Shown: one piece after another, positions 1 through 9,589 of the stretch
How positions within the stretch are numbered: position 1 is the first letter of the stretch
Layout: every line of letters begins with the position of its first letter
Assembly: GCF_000003605.2 (NCBI RefSeq)
Contig: NW_003144225.1
Span: 1-24,000, forward strand
DNA length: 24,000 nucleotides
Direction of reading: 5' to 3'
Source of the DNA: Saccoglossus kowalevskii
Taxonomy: Eukaryota; Hemichordata; Enteropneusta; Harrimaniidae
Notes under the pieces: generated by a model
What the model was told of the DNA's origin: nothing
Databases searched by the model: none
What the model saw: only the letters and a program-made list of their open reading frames with translations
Program-made: the position numbers and the translations under genes

Positions 1-181
1 TTCAAAACTGTCATCGATGAACGCCATTTGACCGTCGAGCATTACGGCCAATCAGTCAACGCATAGTATAATTCAAAATTCTGAATATCCAGAATTCAAT
101 TGACTTAACTTTTAACTCCTATGTATTTCGATTGTTTCAATATGTGTCACGAGTGTTAGGCAAACGCATCAAAGGTTAACA

Positions 182-256
182 GGGCGTTGTGGGCGCAACG
201 GATAACGCGTCTGACTAGGGATCAGAAGATTCCTGGTTCAAATCCTGGCACGCTCA
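182..256 (+). pseudogene. tRNA-Arg-like copy 1, anticodon AGG, 2-nt insertions
   Basis: Two extra bases in the acceptor/D-arm junction (GGGCGTTGTGGGCGC) disrupt the fold. The anticodon loop reads CTAGGGA (AGG) in an Arg-type body. It belongs to the subtype with T stem CCTGG/CCTGG, discriminator A and trailer AGTATTATGG, and closely matches the copy at 16856. Confidence 0.8.
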
Positions 257-668
257 GTATTATGGCACATGTATTAGTTTTCAAGTTATATATGTTTGTT
301 TTCATCACAACATCAACTTTACGATAGCGCAACTCACCTTCGATAAACATGTCTCATATGAATCCCAAAAACTGTTTCATTTTCTCACACGTGTCATTGG
401 TGAACACCAGAGGGACCGATGAGCATGTGAGCATCTGCAGGTCAAATGAATCGGCTGGAGATTCTGCTATTCCAAAATTTGCATGTCTCAAAACTGTCAT
501 CGATGAACGCTATTGTGACAGTCGAGCGTTACAGCCAAACAGTCAACGCATAGTATAATTCAAAATTCTGAATATCCAGAATTCAATTGACTTAACTTTT
601 AATTCCTATGTATTTCGATTGTTTCAATATGTGTAACGAGTGTTAGGCAAACGCATCGAAGGTGAACA

Positions 669-741
669 GGGCGTGTGGCGCAACGGATAACGCGTCTGAC
701 TACGGATCAGAAGATTCCAGGTTCAAATCCTAGCACGCTCG
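669..741 (+). tRNA. tRNA-Arg(ACG)-like copy 2, commonest sequence
   Basis: Full 73-nt cloverleaf: acceptor GGGCGTG/CACGCTC (7 pairs, one G-T), D stem GCGC/ACGC, anticodon stem TCTGA/TCAGA with loop CTACGGA (anticodon ACG), variable AGATT, T stem CCAGG/CCTAG, T loop TTCAAAT, discriminator G, no CCA encoded. The body from D arm to the 5' T stem is as in animal tRNA-Arg-ACG. The D-stem C13/A22 mismatch is normal for that family; C50/A64 in the T stem is not and suggests a tRNA-derived repeat. A and B boxes are intact and TTTT lies at 763-766. Identical copies: 1638, 2615, 12980, 13949, 14919, 18310, 18795. Confidence 0.65.
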
Positions 742-1152
742 ATATTATGGTACATGTATTAGTTTTCAAGTTATATATGTATGTTTTCATTACACCATCA
801 ACTTTACGATAGCGCAACTCACCTTCGATAAACATGTGTCATATGAATCCCAAATACTGTTTCATTTTCTCACACGTGTCATTGGTGAACACCAGTGGGA
901 CCGATGAGCATATGAGCATCTGCAGGTCAAATGAATCGGCTGGAGTTTCGCCATTCCAAAATTTGCATGTCTCAAAACTGTCATCGATGAACACTATTTT
1001 GACCGTCGAGCGTTACGGCCAAACAGTCAACGCATACTATAATTCAAAATTCTGAATATCCAGAATTCAATTGACTTAACTTTTAATTCCTATGTATTTC
1101 GATTGTTTCAATATGTGTCACGAGTGTTAGGCAAACGTATCAAAGATGAACA

Positions 1153-1225
1153 GGGCGTGTGGCGCAACGGATAACGCGTCTGACTACGGATCAGAAGATT
1201 CCAGGTTAAAATCCTAGCACGCTCG
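1153..1225 (+). tRNA. tRNA-Arg(ACG)-like copy 3, B box damaged
   Basis: Matches the commonest sequence except C56 to A in the T loop (GGTTAAAATCC), which removes an invariant base needed both for the B box and for the D-loop/T-loop contact. Probably inactive. Confidence 0.5.
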
Positions 1226-1637
1226 ATATTATGGTACATGTATTAGTTTTCAAGTTATATATGTATGTTTTCATTACAACATCAACTTTACGATAGCGCA
1301 ACTCACCTTCGATAAACATGTGTCATATGAATCCCAAAATCTGCTTCATTTTCTCACACGTGTCATTGGTGAACACCAGTGGGACCGATGAGCATGTGAG
1401 CATCTGCAGGTCAAATGAATCGGCTGGAGATTCTGCTATTCCAAAATTTGCATGTCTCAAAACTGTCATCGATGAACGCTATTGTGACCGTCGAGCATTA
1501 CGGCCAAACAGTCAATGCATAGTATAATTCAAAATTCTGAATATCCAGAATTCAATTGACTTAACTTTTAATTCCCATGTATTTCGATTGTTTCAATATG
1601 TGTCACGAGTGTTAGGCAAACGTATCAAAGGCGAACA

Positions 1638-1710
1638 GGGCGTGTGGCGCAACGGATAACGCGTCTGACTACGGATCAGAAGATTCCAGGTTCAAATCCT
1701 AGCACGCTCG
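1638..1710 (+). tRNA. tRNA-Arg(ACG)-like copy 4, commonest sequence
   Basis: Identical to the copy at 669, with intact A and B boxes. The downstream T run is shortened (TATTAGTTTCAAG), so the nearest four-T stop is about 20 nt further on. Confidence 0.65.
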
Positions 1711-2121
1711 ATATTATGGCACTTGTATTAGTTTCAAGTTATATATGTATGTTTTCATCACACCATCAACTTTTCGATTGCGCAACTCACCTTCGATAAA
1801 CATGTGACCTATGAATCCCAAAATCTGTTTCATTTTCTCACACGTGTCATTGGTGAACACCAGTGGGACCGATGAGCATATGAGCATCTGCAGGTCAAAT
1901 GAATCGGCTGGAGTTTCTGCCATTCCAAAATTTGCATGTCTCAAAACTGTCATCGATGAACACTATTTTGACCGTCGAGCATTACGGCCAAACAGTCAAC
2001 GCATACTATAATTCAAAATTCTGAATAGCCAGAATTCAATTGACTTAACTTTTAATTCCTATGTATTTCGATTGTTTCAATATGTGTCACGAGTGTTAGG
2101 CAAACGTATCAAAGTTGAACA

Positions 2122-2194
2122 GGGCGTGTGGCGCAACGGATAACCCGTCTGACTACGGATCAGAAGATTCCAGGTTCAAATCCTAGCACGCTCG
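2122..2194 (+). tRNA. tRNA-Arg(ACG)-like copy 5, D-stem change
   Basis: D stem 3' strand is ACCC instead of ACGC, breaking the C11-G24 pair. Otherwise the commonest sequence with intact B box. Confidence 0.55.
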
Positions 2195-2358
2195 ATATTA
2201 TGGCACTTGTATTAGTTTTCAAGTTATATATGTATGTTTTCATCACAACATCAACTTTACGATAGCGCAACTCACCTTCGATAAACATGTGTCATATGAA
2301 TCCCAAAAACTGTTTCATTTTCTCACACGTGTCATTGGTGAACACCAGTGGGACCGAT

Positions 2359-2374
2359 GAGCATATGAGCATAT
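2359..2374 (+). repeat. 8-bp tandem duplication GAGCATAT
   Basis: The unit GAGCATAT occurs twice here, lengthening the monomer to 493 bp. Most monomers have one copy followed by GAGCATCT. It looks like replication slippage in a GAGCAT-rich stretch. Confidence 0.85.
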
Positions 2375-2614
2375 GAGCATCTGCAGGTCAAATGAATCGG
2401 CTGGAGTTTCTGCCATTCCAAAATTTGCATGTCTCAAAACTGTCATCGATGAACGCTATTTTGACCGTCGAGCATTACGGCCAAACAGTCAACGCATACT
2501 ATAATTCAAAATTCTGAATAGCCAGAATTCAATTGACTTAACTTTTAATTCCTATGTATTTCGATTGTTTCAATATGTGTCACGAGTGTTAGGCAAACGC
2601 ATCAAAGATGAACA

Positions 2615-2687
2615 GGGCGTGTGGCGCAACGGATAACGCGTCTGACTACGGATCAGAAGATTCCAGGTTCAAATCCTAGCACGCTCG
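2615..2687 (+). tRNA. tRNA-Arg(ACG)-like copy 6, commonest sequence
   Basis: Identical to the copy at 669: full cloverleaf, intact A and B boxes, TTTT in the trailer. Confidence 0.65.
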
Positions 2688-3099
2688 ATATTATGGTACA
2701 TGTATTAGTTTTCAAGTTATATATGTATGTTTTCATTACAACATCAACTTTACGATAGCGCAACTCACCTTCGATAAACATGTGCCATATGAATTCTAAA
2801 ATCTGCTTCATTTTCTCACACGTGTCATTGGTGAACACCAGTGGGACCGATGAGCATGTGAGCATCTGCAGGTCAAATGAATCGGCTGGAGATTCTGCCA
2901 TTCCAAAATTTGCATGTCTCAAAACTGTCATCGATGAACGCTATTGTGACCGTCGAGCGTCACGGCCAAACAGTCAATGCATAGTATAATTCAAAATTCT
3001 GAATATCCAGAATTCAATTGACTTAACTTTTAATTCCTATGTATTTCGATTGTTTCAATATGTGTCACGAGTGTTAGGCAAACGTATCAAAGGTGAACA

Positions 3100-3184
3100 G
3101 GGCGTGTGGCGCAACGGGAGGCGCAACGGATAACGCGTCTGACTACGGATCAGAAGATTCCAGGTTCAAATCCTAGCACGCTCG
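3100..3184 (+). pseudogene. tRNA-Arg-like copy 7 with duplicated D-arm start
   Basis: Twelve bases (GGCGCAACGGGA, 3108-3119) are duplicated in tandem inside the D arm, giving an 85-nt copy. The B box is intact but the cloverleaf is spoiled and the A/B box spacing is longer. Confidence 0.85.
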
Positions 3185-3597
3185 ATATTATGGCACTTGT
3201 ATTAGTTTTCAAGTTATATATGTATGTTTTCATCACACCATCAACTTTTCGATTGCGCAACTCACCTTCGATAAACATGTGTCACATGAATCCCAAAAAC
3301 TGTTTCATTTTCTCACACGTGTCATTGGTGAACACCAGTGGGACCGATGAGCATGTGAGCATCTGCAGGTCAAATGAATCGGCTGAAGTTTCTGCCATTC
3401 CAAAATTTGCATGTCTCAAAACTGTCATCAATGAACGCTATTGTGATCGTCGAGCGTTACGGCCAAGCAGTCAACGAATACTATAATTCAAAATTCTGAA
3501 TATCCAGAATTCAATTGACTTAACTTTTTAATTCCTATGTATTTCGATTGTTTCAATATGTGTCACGAGTGTTAGGCAAGCGCATCAAAGGTGAACA

Positions 3598-3670
3598 GGG
3601 CGTGTGGCGCAACGGATAACGCGTCTGACTACGGATCAGAAGATTCCTGGTTAAAATCCTAGCACGCTCG
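3598..3670 (+). tRNA. tRNA-Arg(ACG)-like copy 8, T arm damaged
   Basis: T stem CCTGG/CCTAG has two mismatches and the B box reads GGTTAAAATCC. Anticodon ACG. Probably inactive. Confidence 0.5.
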
Positions 3671-3842
3671 ATATTATGGCACATGTATTAGTTTTCAAGT
3701 TATATATATATGTTTTCATCACACCATCAACTTTACGATAGCGCAACTCACGTTCGATAAACATGTGTCATATGAATCCCAAAAACTGTTTCATTTTCTC
3801 ACACGTTTCATTGGTGAACACCAGTGGGACCGATGAGCATAT

Positions 3843-3858
3843 GAGCATCTGAGCATCT
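3843..3858 (+). repeat. 8-bp tandem duplication GAGCATCT
   Basis: GAGCATCT occurs twice in a row after GAGCATAT, at the same site as the duplication at 2359 but using the neighbouring 8-mer, so it arose separately. The corresponding monomer near 9830 lacks it. Confidence 0.85.
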
Positions 3859-4088
3859 GCAGGTCAAATGAATCGGCTGGAGTTTCTGCCATTCCAAAAT
3901 TTGCATGTCTCAAAACTGTCATCGATGAACGCTATTTTGACCGTCGAGCATTACGGCCAAACAGTCAACGCATACTATAATTCAAAATTCTGAATAGCCA
4001 GAATTCAATTGACTTAACTTTTAATTCCTATGTATTTCGATTGTTTCAATGTGTCACGAGTGTTAGGCAAACGCATCAAAGACGAACA

Positions 4089-4161
4089 GGGCGTGTGGCA
4101 CAACGGATAACGCGTCTGACTACGGATCAGAAGATTCCAGGTTCTAATCCTAGCACGCTCG
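4089..4161 (+). tRNA. tRNA-Arg(ACG)-like copy 9, both boxes altered
   Basis: D stem G12 to A (GGCACAACGG) and T loop TTCTAAT alter both the A and the B box. Anticodon ACG. Confidence 0.5.
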
Positions 4162-4573
4162 ATATTATGGTACATGTATTAGTTTTCAAGTTATATATGT
4201 ATGTTTTCATTACAACATCAACTTTACGATAGCGCAACTCACCTTCGATAAACATGTGTCATATGAATCCCAAAATCTGCTTCATTTTCTCACACGTGTC
4301 ATTGGTGAACACCAGTGGGACCGATGAGCATGTGAGCATCTGCAGGTCAAATGAATCGGCTGGAGATTCTGCTATTCCAAAATTTGCATGTCTCAAAACT
4401 GTCATCGATGAACGCTATTTTGACCGTCGAGCGTTACGGCCAAACAGTCAACGCATACTATAATTCAAAATTCTGAATATCCAGAATTCAATTGACTTAA
4501 CTTTTAATTCCTATGTATTTCGATTGTTTCAATATGTGTCACGAGTGTTAGGCAAACGCATCAAAGGCGAGCA

Positions 4574-4646
4574 GGGCGTGTGGCGCAACGGATATCGCGT
4601 CTGACTACGGATCAGAAGATTCCAGGTTCAAATCTTGGCACGCTCG
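4574..4646 (+). tRNA. tRNA-Arg(ACG)-like copy 10, CTTGG subtype
   Basis: D stem 3' strand TCGC and T stem CCAGG/CTTGG, which pairs fully if a G-T pair is allowed, unlike the commonest type. The B box ends in CT. Trailer is GATAATAGGG. The same subtype occurs at 10558 and 12010. Of the subtypes here, this has the best-paired T arm. Confidence 0.6.
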
Positions 4647-5059
4647 ATAATAGGGCACATGTATTAATTTTCAAGTTATATATGTATGTTTTCATTACAA
4701 CATCAACTTTACGATAGCGTAACTCACCTTCGATAAACATGTGTCACATGAATCCCAAAAACTGTTTCATTTTCTCACACGTGTCATTGGTGAACACCAG
4801 TGGGACCGATGAGCATGTGAGCATCTGCAGGTCAAATGAATCGGCTGAAGTTTCTGCCATTCCAAAATTTGCATGTCTCAAAACTGTCATCAATGAACGC
4901 TATTGTGATCGTCGAGCGTTACGGCCAAGCAGTCAACGAATACTATAATTCAAAATTCTGAATATCCAGAATTCAATTGACTTAACTTTTTAATTCCTAT
5001 GTATTTCGATTGTTTCAATATGTGTCACGAGTGTTAGGCAAGCGCATCAAAGGTGAACA

Positions 5060-5132
5060 GGGCGTGTGGCGCAACGGATAACGCGTCTGACTACGGATCA
5101 GAAGATTCCTGGTTCAAATCCTAGCACGCTCG
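5060..5132 (+). tRNA. tRNA-Arg(ACG)-like copy 11, hybrid T stem
   Basis: T stem CCTGG/CCTAG combines the 5' strand of one subtype with the 3' strand of the other, leaving two mismatches. B box GGTTCAAATCC intact. Confidence 0.55.
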
Positions 5133-5544
5133 ATATCATGGCACATGTATTAGTTTTCAAGTTATATATATATGTTTTCATCACACCATCAACTTTACGA
5201 TAGCGCAACTCACCTTCGATAAACATGTGTCATATGAATCCCAAAATCTGTTTCATTTTCTCACACGTGTCATTGGTGAACACCAATGGGACCGATGAGC
5301 ATGTGAGCATCTGCAGGTCAAATGAATCGGCTGGAGATTCTGCCATTCCAAAATTTGCATGTCTCAAAACTGTCATCGATAAACGCTATTGTGACCGTCG
5401 AGCGTTTCGGCCAAACAGTCAATGCATAGTATAATTCAAAATTCTGAATATCCAGAATTCAATTGACTTAACGTTTAATTCCTATGTATTTCGATTGTTT
5501 CAATATGTGTCACGAGTGTTAGGCAAACGTATCAAAGGTGAAAA

Positions 5545-5617
5545 GGGCGTGTGGCGCAACGGATAACGCGTCTGACTACGGATCAGAAGATTCCAGGTTC
5601 AAATCCTAGAACGCTCG
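5545..5617 (+). tRNA. tRNA-Arg(ACG)-like copy 12, acceptor change
   Basis: Acceptor 3' strand starts AACGCTC instead of CACGCTC, losing the last acceptor pair. Boxes intact, anticodon ACG. Confidence 0.55.
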
Positions 5618-6029
5618 ATATTATGGCACATGTATTAGTTTTCAAGTTATATATGTATGTTTTCATCACACCATCAACTTTACGATAGCGCAACTCACCT
5701 TCGATAAACATGTGTCATATGAATTGCAAAATCTGTTTCATTTTCTCACACGTGTCATTGGTGAACACCAATGGGACCGATGAGCATGTGAGCATCTGCA
5801 GGTCAAATGAATCGGCTGGAGATTCTGCCATTCCAAAATTTGCATGTCTCAAAACTGTCATCGATGAACGCTATTATGACAGTCGAGCGTTACGGCCAAT
5901 CAGTCAACGCATAGTATAATTCAAAATTCTGAATATCCAGAATTCAATTGACTTAACTTTTAATTCCTATGTATTTCGATTGTTTCAATATGTGTCACGA
6001 GTGTTAGGCAAACGCATCAAAGGTGAACA

Positions 6030-6102
6030 GGGCGTGTGGCGCAACGGATAACGCGTCTGACTACGGATCAGAAGATTCCAGGTTCAAATCATAGCACGCT
6101 CG
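6030..6102 (+). tRNA. tRNA-Arg(ACG)-like copy 13, T-stem change
   Basis: T stem 3' strand CATAG; the B box reads GGTTCAAATCA. Anticodon ACG, D arm intact. Confidence 0.5.
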
Positions 6103-6180
6103 ATATTATGGCACATGTATTAGTTTTCAAGTTATATATGTATGTTTTCATCACACCATCAACTTTACGAGAGCGCAACT

Positions 6181-6554
6181 CACCTTCGATATACATGTGT
6201 AATATGAATCCCAAAATCTGTTTCATTTTCTCACACGTGTCATTGGTGAACACCAATGGGACCGATGAGCATGTGAGCATCTGCAGGTCAAATGAATCGG
6301 CTGGAGATTCTGCCATTCCAAAATTTGCATGTCTCAAAACTGTCATCGATGAACGCTATGGTGACCGTCGAGCGTTATGGCCAATCAGTCAACGCATAGT
6401 ATAATTCAAAATTGTGAATATCCAGAATTCAATTGACTTAACTTTTAATTCCTATGTATTTCGATTGTTTCAATATGTGTCACGAGTGTTAGGGAAACGC
6501 ATCAAAGATGAACAGGGCGTGTGACGCAACGGATAACGCGTCTGACTACGGATC
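6181..6554 (+). repeat. Duplicated segment ending at the deletion junction, copy 1
   Basis: Shares with 8927-9300 (offset 2746) the rare markers ATACATGTGTAATATG, CTATGGTGACCG, GTTATGGCC, ATTGTGAATATCC, TTAGGGAAACGC and GTGACGC, and the same tRNA-internal deletion end. Confidence 0.8.
6515..6554 (+). pseudogene. 5' tRNA-Arg fragment, truncated after the anticodon arm start
   Basis: Forty nt from acceptor through GGATC of the anticodon arm, then an abrupt join to TGTTTCATTTTC from the middle of the spacer. The T arm, B box and trailer are gone. GTGACGC alters the A box. Confidence 0.9.
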
Positions 6555-6850
6555 TGTTTCATTTTCTCACACGTGTCATTGGTGAACACCAATGGGACCG
6601 ATGAGCATGTGAGCATCTGCAGGTCAAATGAATCGGCTGGAGATTCTGCCATTCCAAAATTTGCATGTCTCAAAACTGTCATCGATGAACGCTATGGTGA
6701 CCGTCGAGCGTTACGGCCTATCAGTCAACGCATAGTATAATTCAAAATTGTGAATATCCAGAATTCAATTGACTTAACTTTTAATTCCTATGTATTTCGA
6801 TTGTTTCAATATGTGTCACGAGTGTTAGGGAAACGCATCAAAGATGAACA
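6515..6850 (+). repeat. Shortened 336-bp monomer
   Basis: A 149-bp deletion relative to the 485-bp unit. Both deletion ends carry ATC (GGATC of the tRNA and AATCTGTTTC of the spacer), so a 3-bp microhomology join is likely. Confidence 0.88.
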
Positions 6851-6923
6851 GGGCGTGTGACGCAACGGATAACGCGTCTGACTACGGATCAGAAGATTCC
6901 AGGTTCAAATCCTAGCACGCTCG
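6851..6923 (+). tRNA. tRNA-Arg(ACG)-like copy 15, G10 to A
   Basis: D stem begins ACGC (GTGACGC), weakening the D stem and A box. Otherwise the commonest sequence. Shares this change with 6515, 7336 and 9261. Confidence 0.55.
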
Positions 6924-7335
6924 ATATTATGGCACATGTATTAGTTTTCAAGTTATATATGTATGTTTTCATCACACCATCAACTTTACGATAGCGCAAC
7001 TCACCTTCGATAAACATGTGTAATATGAATCCCAAAATCTGTTTCATTTTCTCACACGTGTCATTGGTGAACACCAATGGGACCGATGAGCATGTGAGCA
7101 TCTGCAGGTCAAATGAATCGGCTGGAGATTCTGCCATTCCAAAATTTGCATGTCTCAAAACTGTCATCGATGAACGCTATTGTGACCGTCGAGGGTTACG
7201 GCCAATCAGTCAACGCATAGTATAATTCAAAATTCTGAATATCCAGAATTCAATTGACTTAACTTTTAATTCCTATGTATTTCGATTGTTTCAATATGTG
7301 TCACGAGTGTTAGGCAAACGCATCAAAGATGAACA

Positions 7336-7408
7336 GGGCGTGTGACGCAACGGATAACGCGTCTGACTACGGATCAGAAGATTCCAGGTTCAAATCCTAG
7401 CACGCTCG
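7336..7408 (+). tRNA. tRNA-Arg(ACG)-like copy 16, G10 to A
   Basis: Same GTGACGC variant as the copy at 6851; the two neighbouring monomers are nearly identical, suggesting recent local duplication. Confidence 0.55.
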
Positions 7409-7820
7409 ATATTATGGCACATGTATTAGTTTTCAAGTTATATATGTATGTTTTCATCACACCATCAACTTTACGATAGCGCAACTCACCTTCGATAAAC
7501 ATGTGTAATATGAATCCCAAAATCTGTTTCATTTTCTCACACGTGTCATTGGTGAACACCAATGGGATCGATGAGCATGTGAGCATCTGCAGGTCAAATG
7601 AATCGGCTGGAGATTCTGCCATTCCAAAATTTGCATGTCTCAAAACTGTCATCGATGAACGCTATTGTGACCGTCGAGGGTTACGGCCAATCAGTCAACG
7701 CATAGTATAATTCAAAATTCTGAATATCCAGAATTCAATTGACTTAACTTTTAATTCCTATGTATTTCGATTGTTTCAATATGTGTCACGAGTGTTAGGC
7801 AAACGCATCAAAGGTGAGCA

Positions 7821-7893
7821 GGGCGTGTGGCGCAACGGATATCGCGTCTGACTACGGATCAGAAGATTCCAGGTTCAAATCTTGGCACCTTCG
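7821..7893 (+). tRNA. tRNA-Arg(ACG)-like copy 17, CTTGG subtype with acceptor damage
   Basis: D stem TCGC and T stem CCAGG/CTTGG as at 4574, but the acceptor 3' strand is CACCTTC, breaking pairing with GGGCGTG. Trailer GATATTAGGG. Confidence 0.5.
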
Positions 7894-8305
7894 ATATTAG
7901 GGCACATGTATTAGTTTTCAAGTTAAATATGTATGTTTTCATTACAACATCAACTTTACGATAGAGCAACTCACCTTCGATAAACATGTGTCATAAGAAT
8001 CCCAATATCTGTTTCATTTTCTCACACGTGTCATTGGTGAACACCAGTGGGACCGATGAGCATGTGAGCATCTGCAGGTCAAATGAATCGGCTGGAGTTT
8101 CTGCCATTCCAATGTTTGCATGTCTCAAAACTGTCATCGATGAACGCTATTGTGATTGTCGAGCGTTATGGCCAAACAGTCAACGCATACTACAATTCAA
8201 AATTCAGAATATCTAGAATTCAATTGACTTAACTTTTAATTCCTATGTATTTCGATTGTTTCAATACGTGTCACGAGTGTTAGGCAATCGCATCAAAGGC
8301 TAACA

Positions 8306-8377
8306 GGGCATGTGGCGCAACGGATAACGTGCTGATTACGGATCTGAAGATTCCAGGTCCGAATCCTGGCACGCTCT
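8306..8377 (+). pseudogene. Diverged tRNA-Arg-like copy 18
   Basis: 72 nt; GGGCATG acceptor, anticodon stem broken (GCTGATTACGGATCTG), B box GGTCCGAATCC. The T stem CCAGG/CCTGG is fully paired. The trailer lacks about 15 nt, giving a 470-bp monomer. Its overall divergence marks it as an older member. Confidence 0.75.
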
Positions 8378-8775
8378 GTATTAGTTTTCAAGTTATATAT
8401 GTATGTTTTCATCACAACATCAACTTTAAGACAGAGTAACTCACCTGCGATAAACATGTGTCACATGAATCCCAAAATCTGTTTCATTTTCTCACAAGTG
8501 CCATAGGTGAACACCGGTGGGACCTATGAGCATGTGAGCATCTGCATGTCAAATGAATCGGCTGGAGTTTCTGCCATTCCAAAGTTTGCATGTCTCAAAA
8601 CTGTCATCGATGAACGCTATTGTGATCGTCGAGCGTTACGGCCAAACAGTCAACGCATACTATAATTCAAAATTCAGAATATCTAGAATTCAATTGACTT
8701 AACTTTTAATTCCTATGTATTTCGATTGTTTCAATATGTGTCACGAGTGTTAGGCAAACGCATCAAAGGTGAGCA

Positions 8776-8848
8776 GGGCGTGTGGCACAACGGATATCGC
8801 GTCTGACTACGGATCAGAAGATTCCAGGTTCAAAATTTGGCACGCTCG
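8776..8848 (+). tRNA. tRNA-Arg(ACG)-like copy 19, B box damaged
   Basis: GGCACAACGG in the A box, TCGC in the D stem and GGTTCAAAATT in the B box. Anticodon ACG retained. Confidence 0.45.
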
Positions 8849-8926
8849 ATATAAGGGCACATGTATTAGTTTTCAAGTTATATATGTGTGTTTTCATTAC
8901 AACATCAACTTTACGATAGAGCAACT

Positions 8927-9300
8927 CACCTTCGACATACATGTGTAATATGAATCCCAAAATCTGTTTCATTTTCTCACACGTGTCATTGGTGAACACC
9001 AATGGGACCGATGAGCATGTGAGCATCTGCAGGTCAAATGAATCGGCTGGAGATTCTGCCATTCCAAAATTTGCATGTCTCAAAACTGTCATCGATGAAC
9101 GCTATGGTGACCGTCGAGCGTTATGGCCAATCAGTCAACGCATAGTATAATTCAAAATTGTGAATATCCAGAATTCAATTGACTTAACTTTTAATTCCTA
9201 TGTATTTCGATTGTTTCAATATGTGTCACGAGTGTTAGGGAAACGCATCAAAGATGAACAGGGCGTGTGACGCAACGGATAACGCGTCTGACTACGGATC
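8927..9300 (+). repeat. Duplicated segment ending at the deletion junction, copy 2
   Basis: Counterpart of 6181-6554. After the shared junction the sequence switches to a different monomer subtype, matching 3301 onward, so the copy is chimeric. Confidence 0.8.
9261..9300 (+). pseudogene. 5' tRNA-Arg fragment, same truncation as 6515
   Basis: Forty nt ending at GGATC and joined to TGTTTCATTTTC exactly as at 6554/6555. Lacks T arm and B box. Confidence 0.9.
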
Positions 9301-9589
9301 TGTTTCATTTTCTCCACACGTGTCATTGGTGAACACCAGTGGGACCGATGAGCATGTGAGCATCTGCAGTCAAATGAATCGCTGAAGTTTCTGCCATTCC
9401 AAAATTTGCATGTCTCAAAACTGTCATCAATGAACGCTATTGTGATCGTCGAGCGTTACGGCCAAGCAGTCAACGAATACTATAATTCAAAATTCTGAAT
9501 ATCCAGAATTCAATTGACTTAACTTTTTAATTCCTATGTATTTCGATTGTTTCAATATGTGTCACGGGCAAGCGCATCAAAGGTGAACA
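9261..9589 (+). repeat. Shortened 329-bp monomer
   Basis: Same 149-bp deletion as the 336-bp monomer, plus loss of 7 bp in the tRNA 5' flank (TGTGTCACGGGCAAGCG near 9559) and several single-base indels between 9314 and 9382. Confidence 0.85.

Larger units (their letters stand above)
3301..4846 (+). repeat. Segmental block, copy 1 (matches 9301-10830)
   Basis: About 1.5 kb spanning three monomers shares subtype markers in the same order with 9301-10830: TCATCAATGAACGC, GTGATCG, CAAGCAGTCAACGAATAC, ACGTTCGATAAACATG, loss of AT in TTTCAATGTGTCACG, and the GATATCGCG/CTTGG tRNA subtype. The offset moves from 6000 to 5984 through small indels. Confidence 0.8.

Noticed and set aside
136-160. TTAGGC as a telomeric repeat (GTGTTAGGCAAACG in each monomer)
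   Set aside because: It occurs once per monomer and is never tandem.
6889-7167. A 92-codon open frame on the - strand (start MTVLRHANFGMAES) repeated in several monomers
   Set aside because: Same reasoning: repeat-borne, overlaps the + strand frame, runs through the tRNA 3' end, and is truncated in many monomers. No recognised domain.
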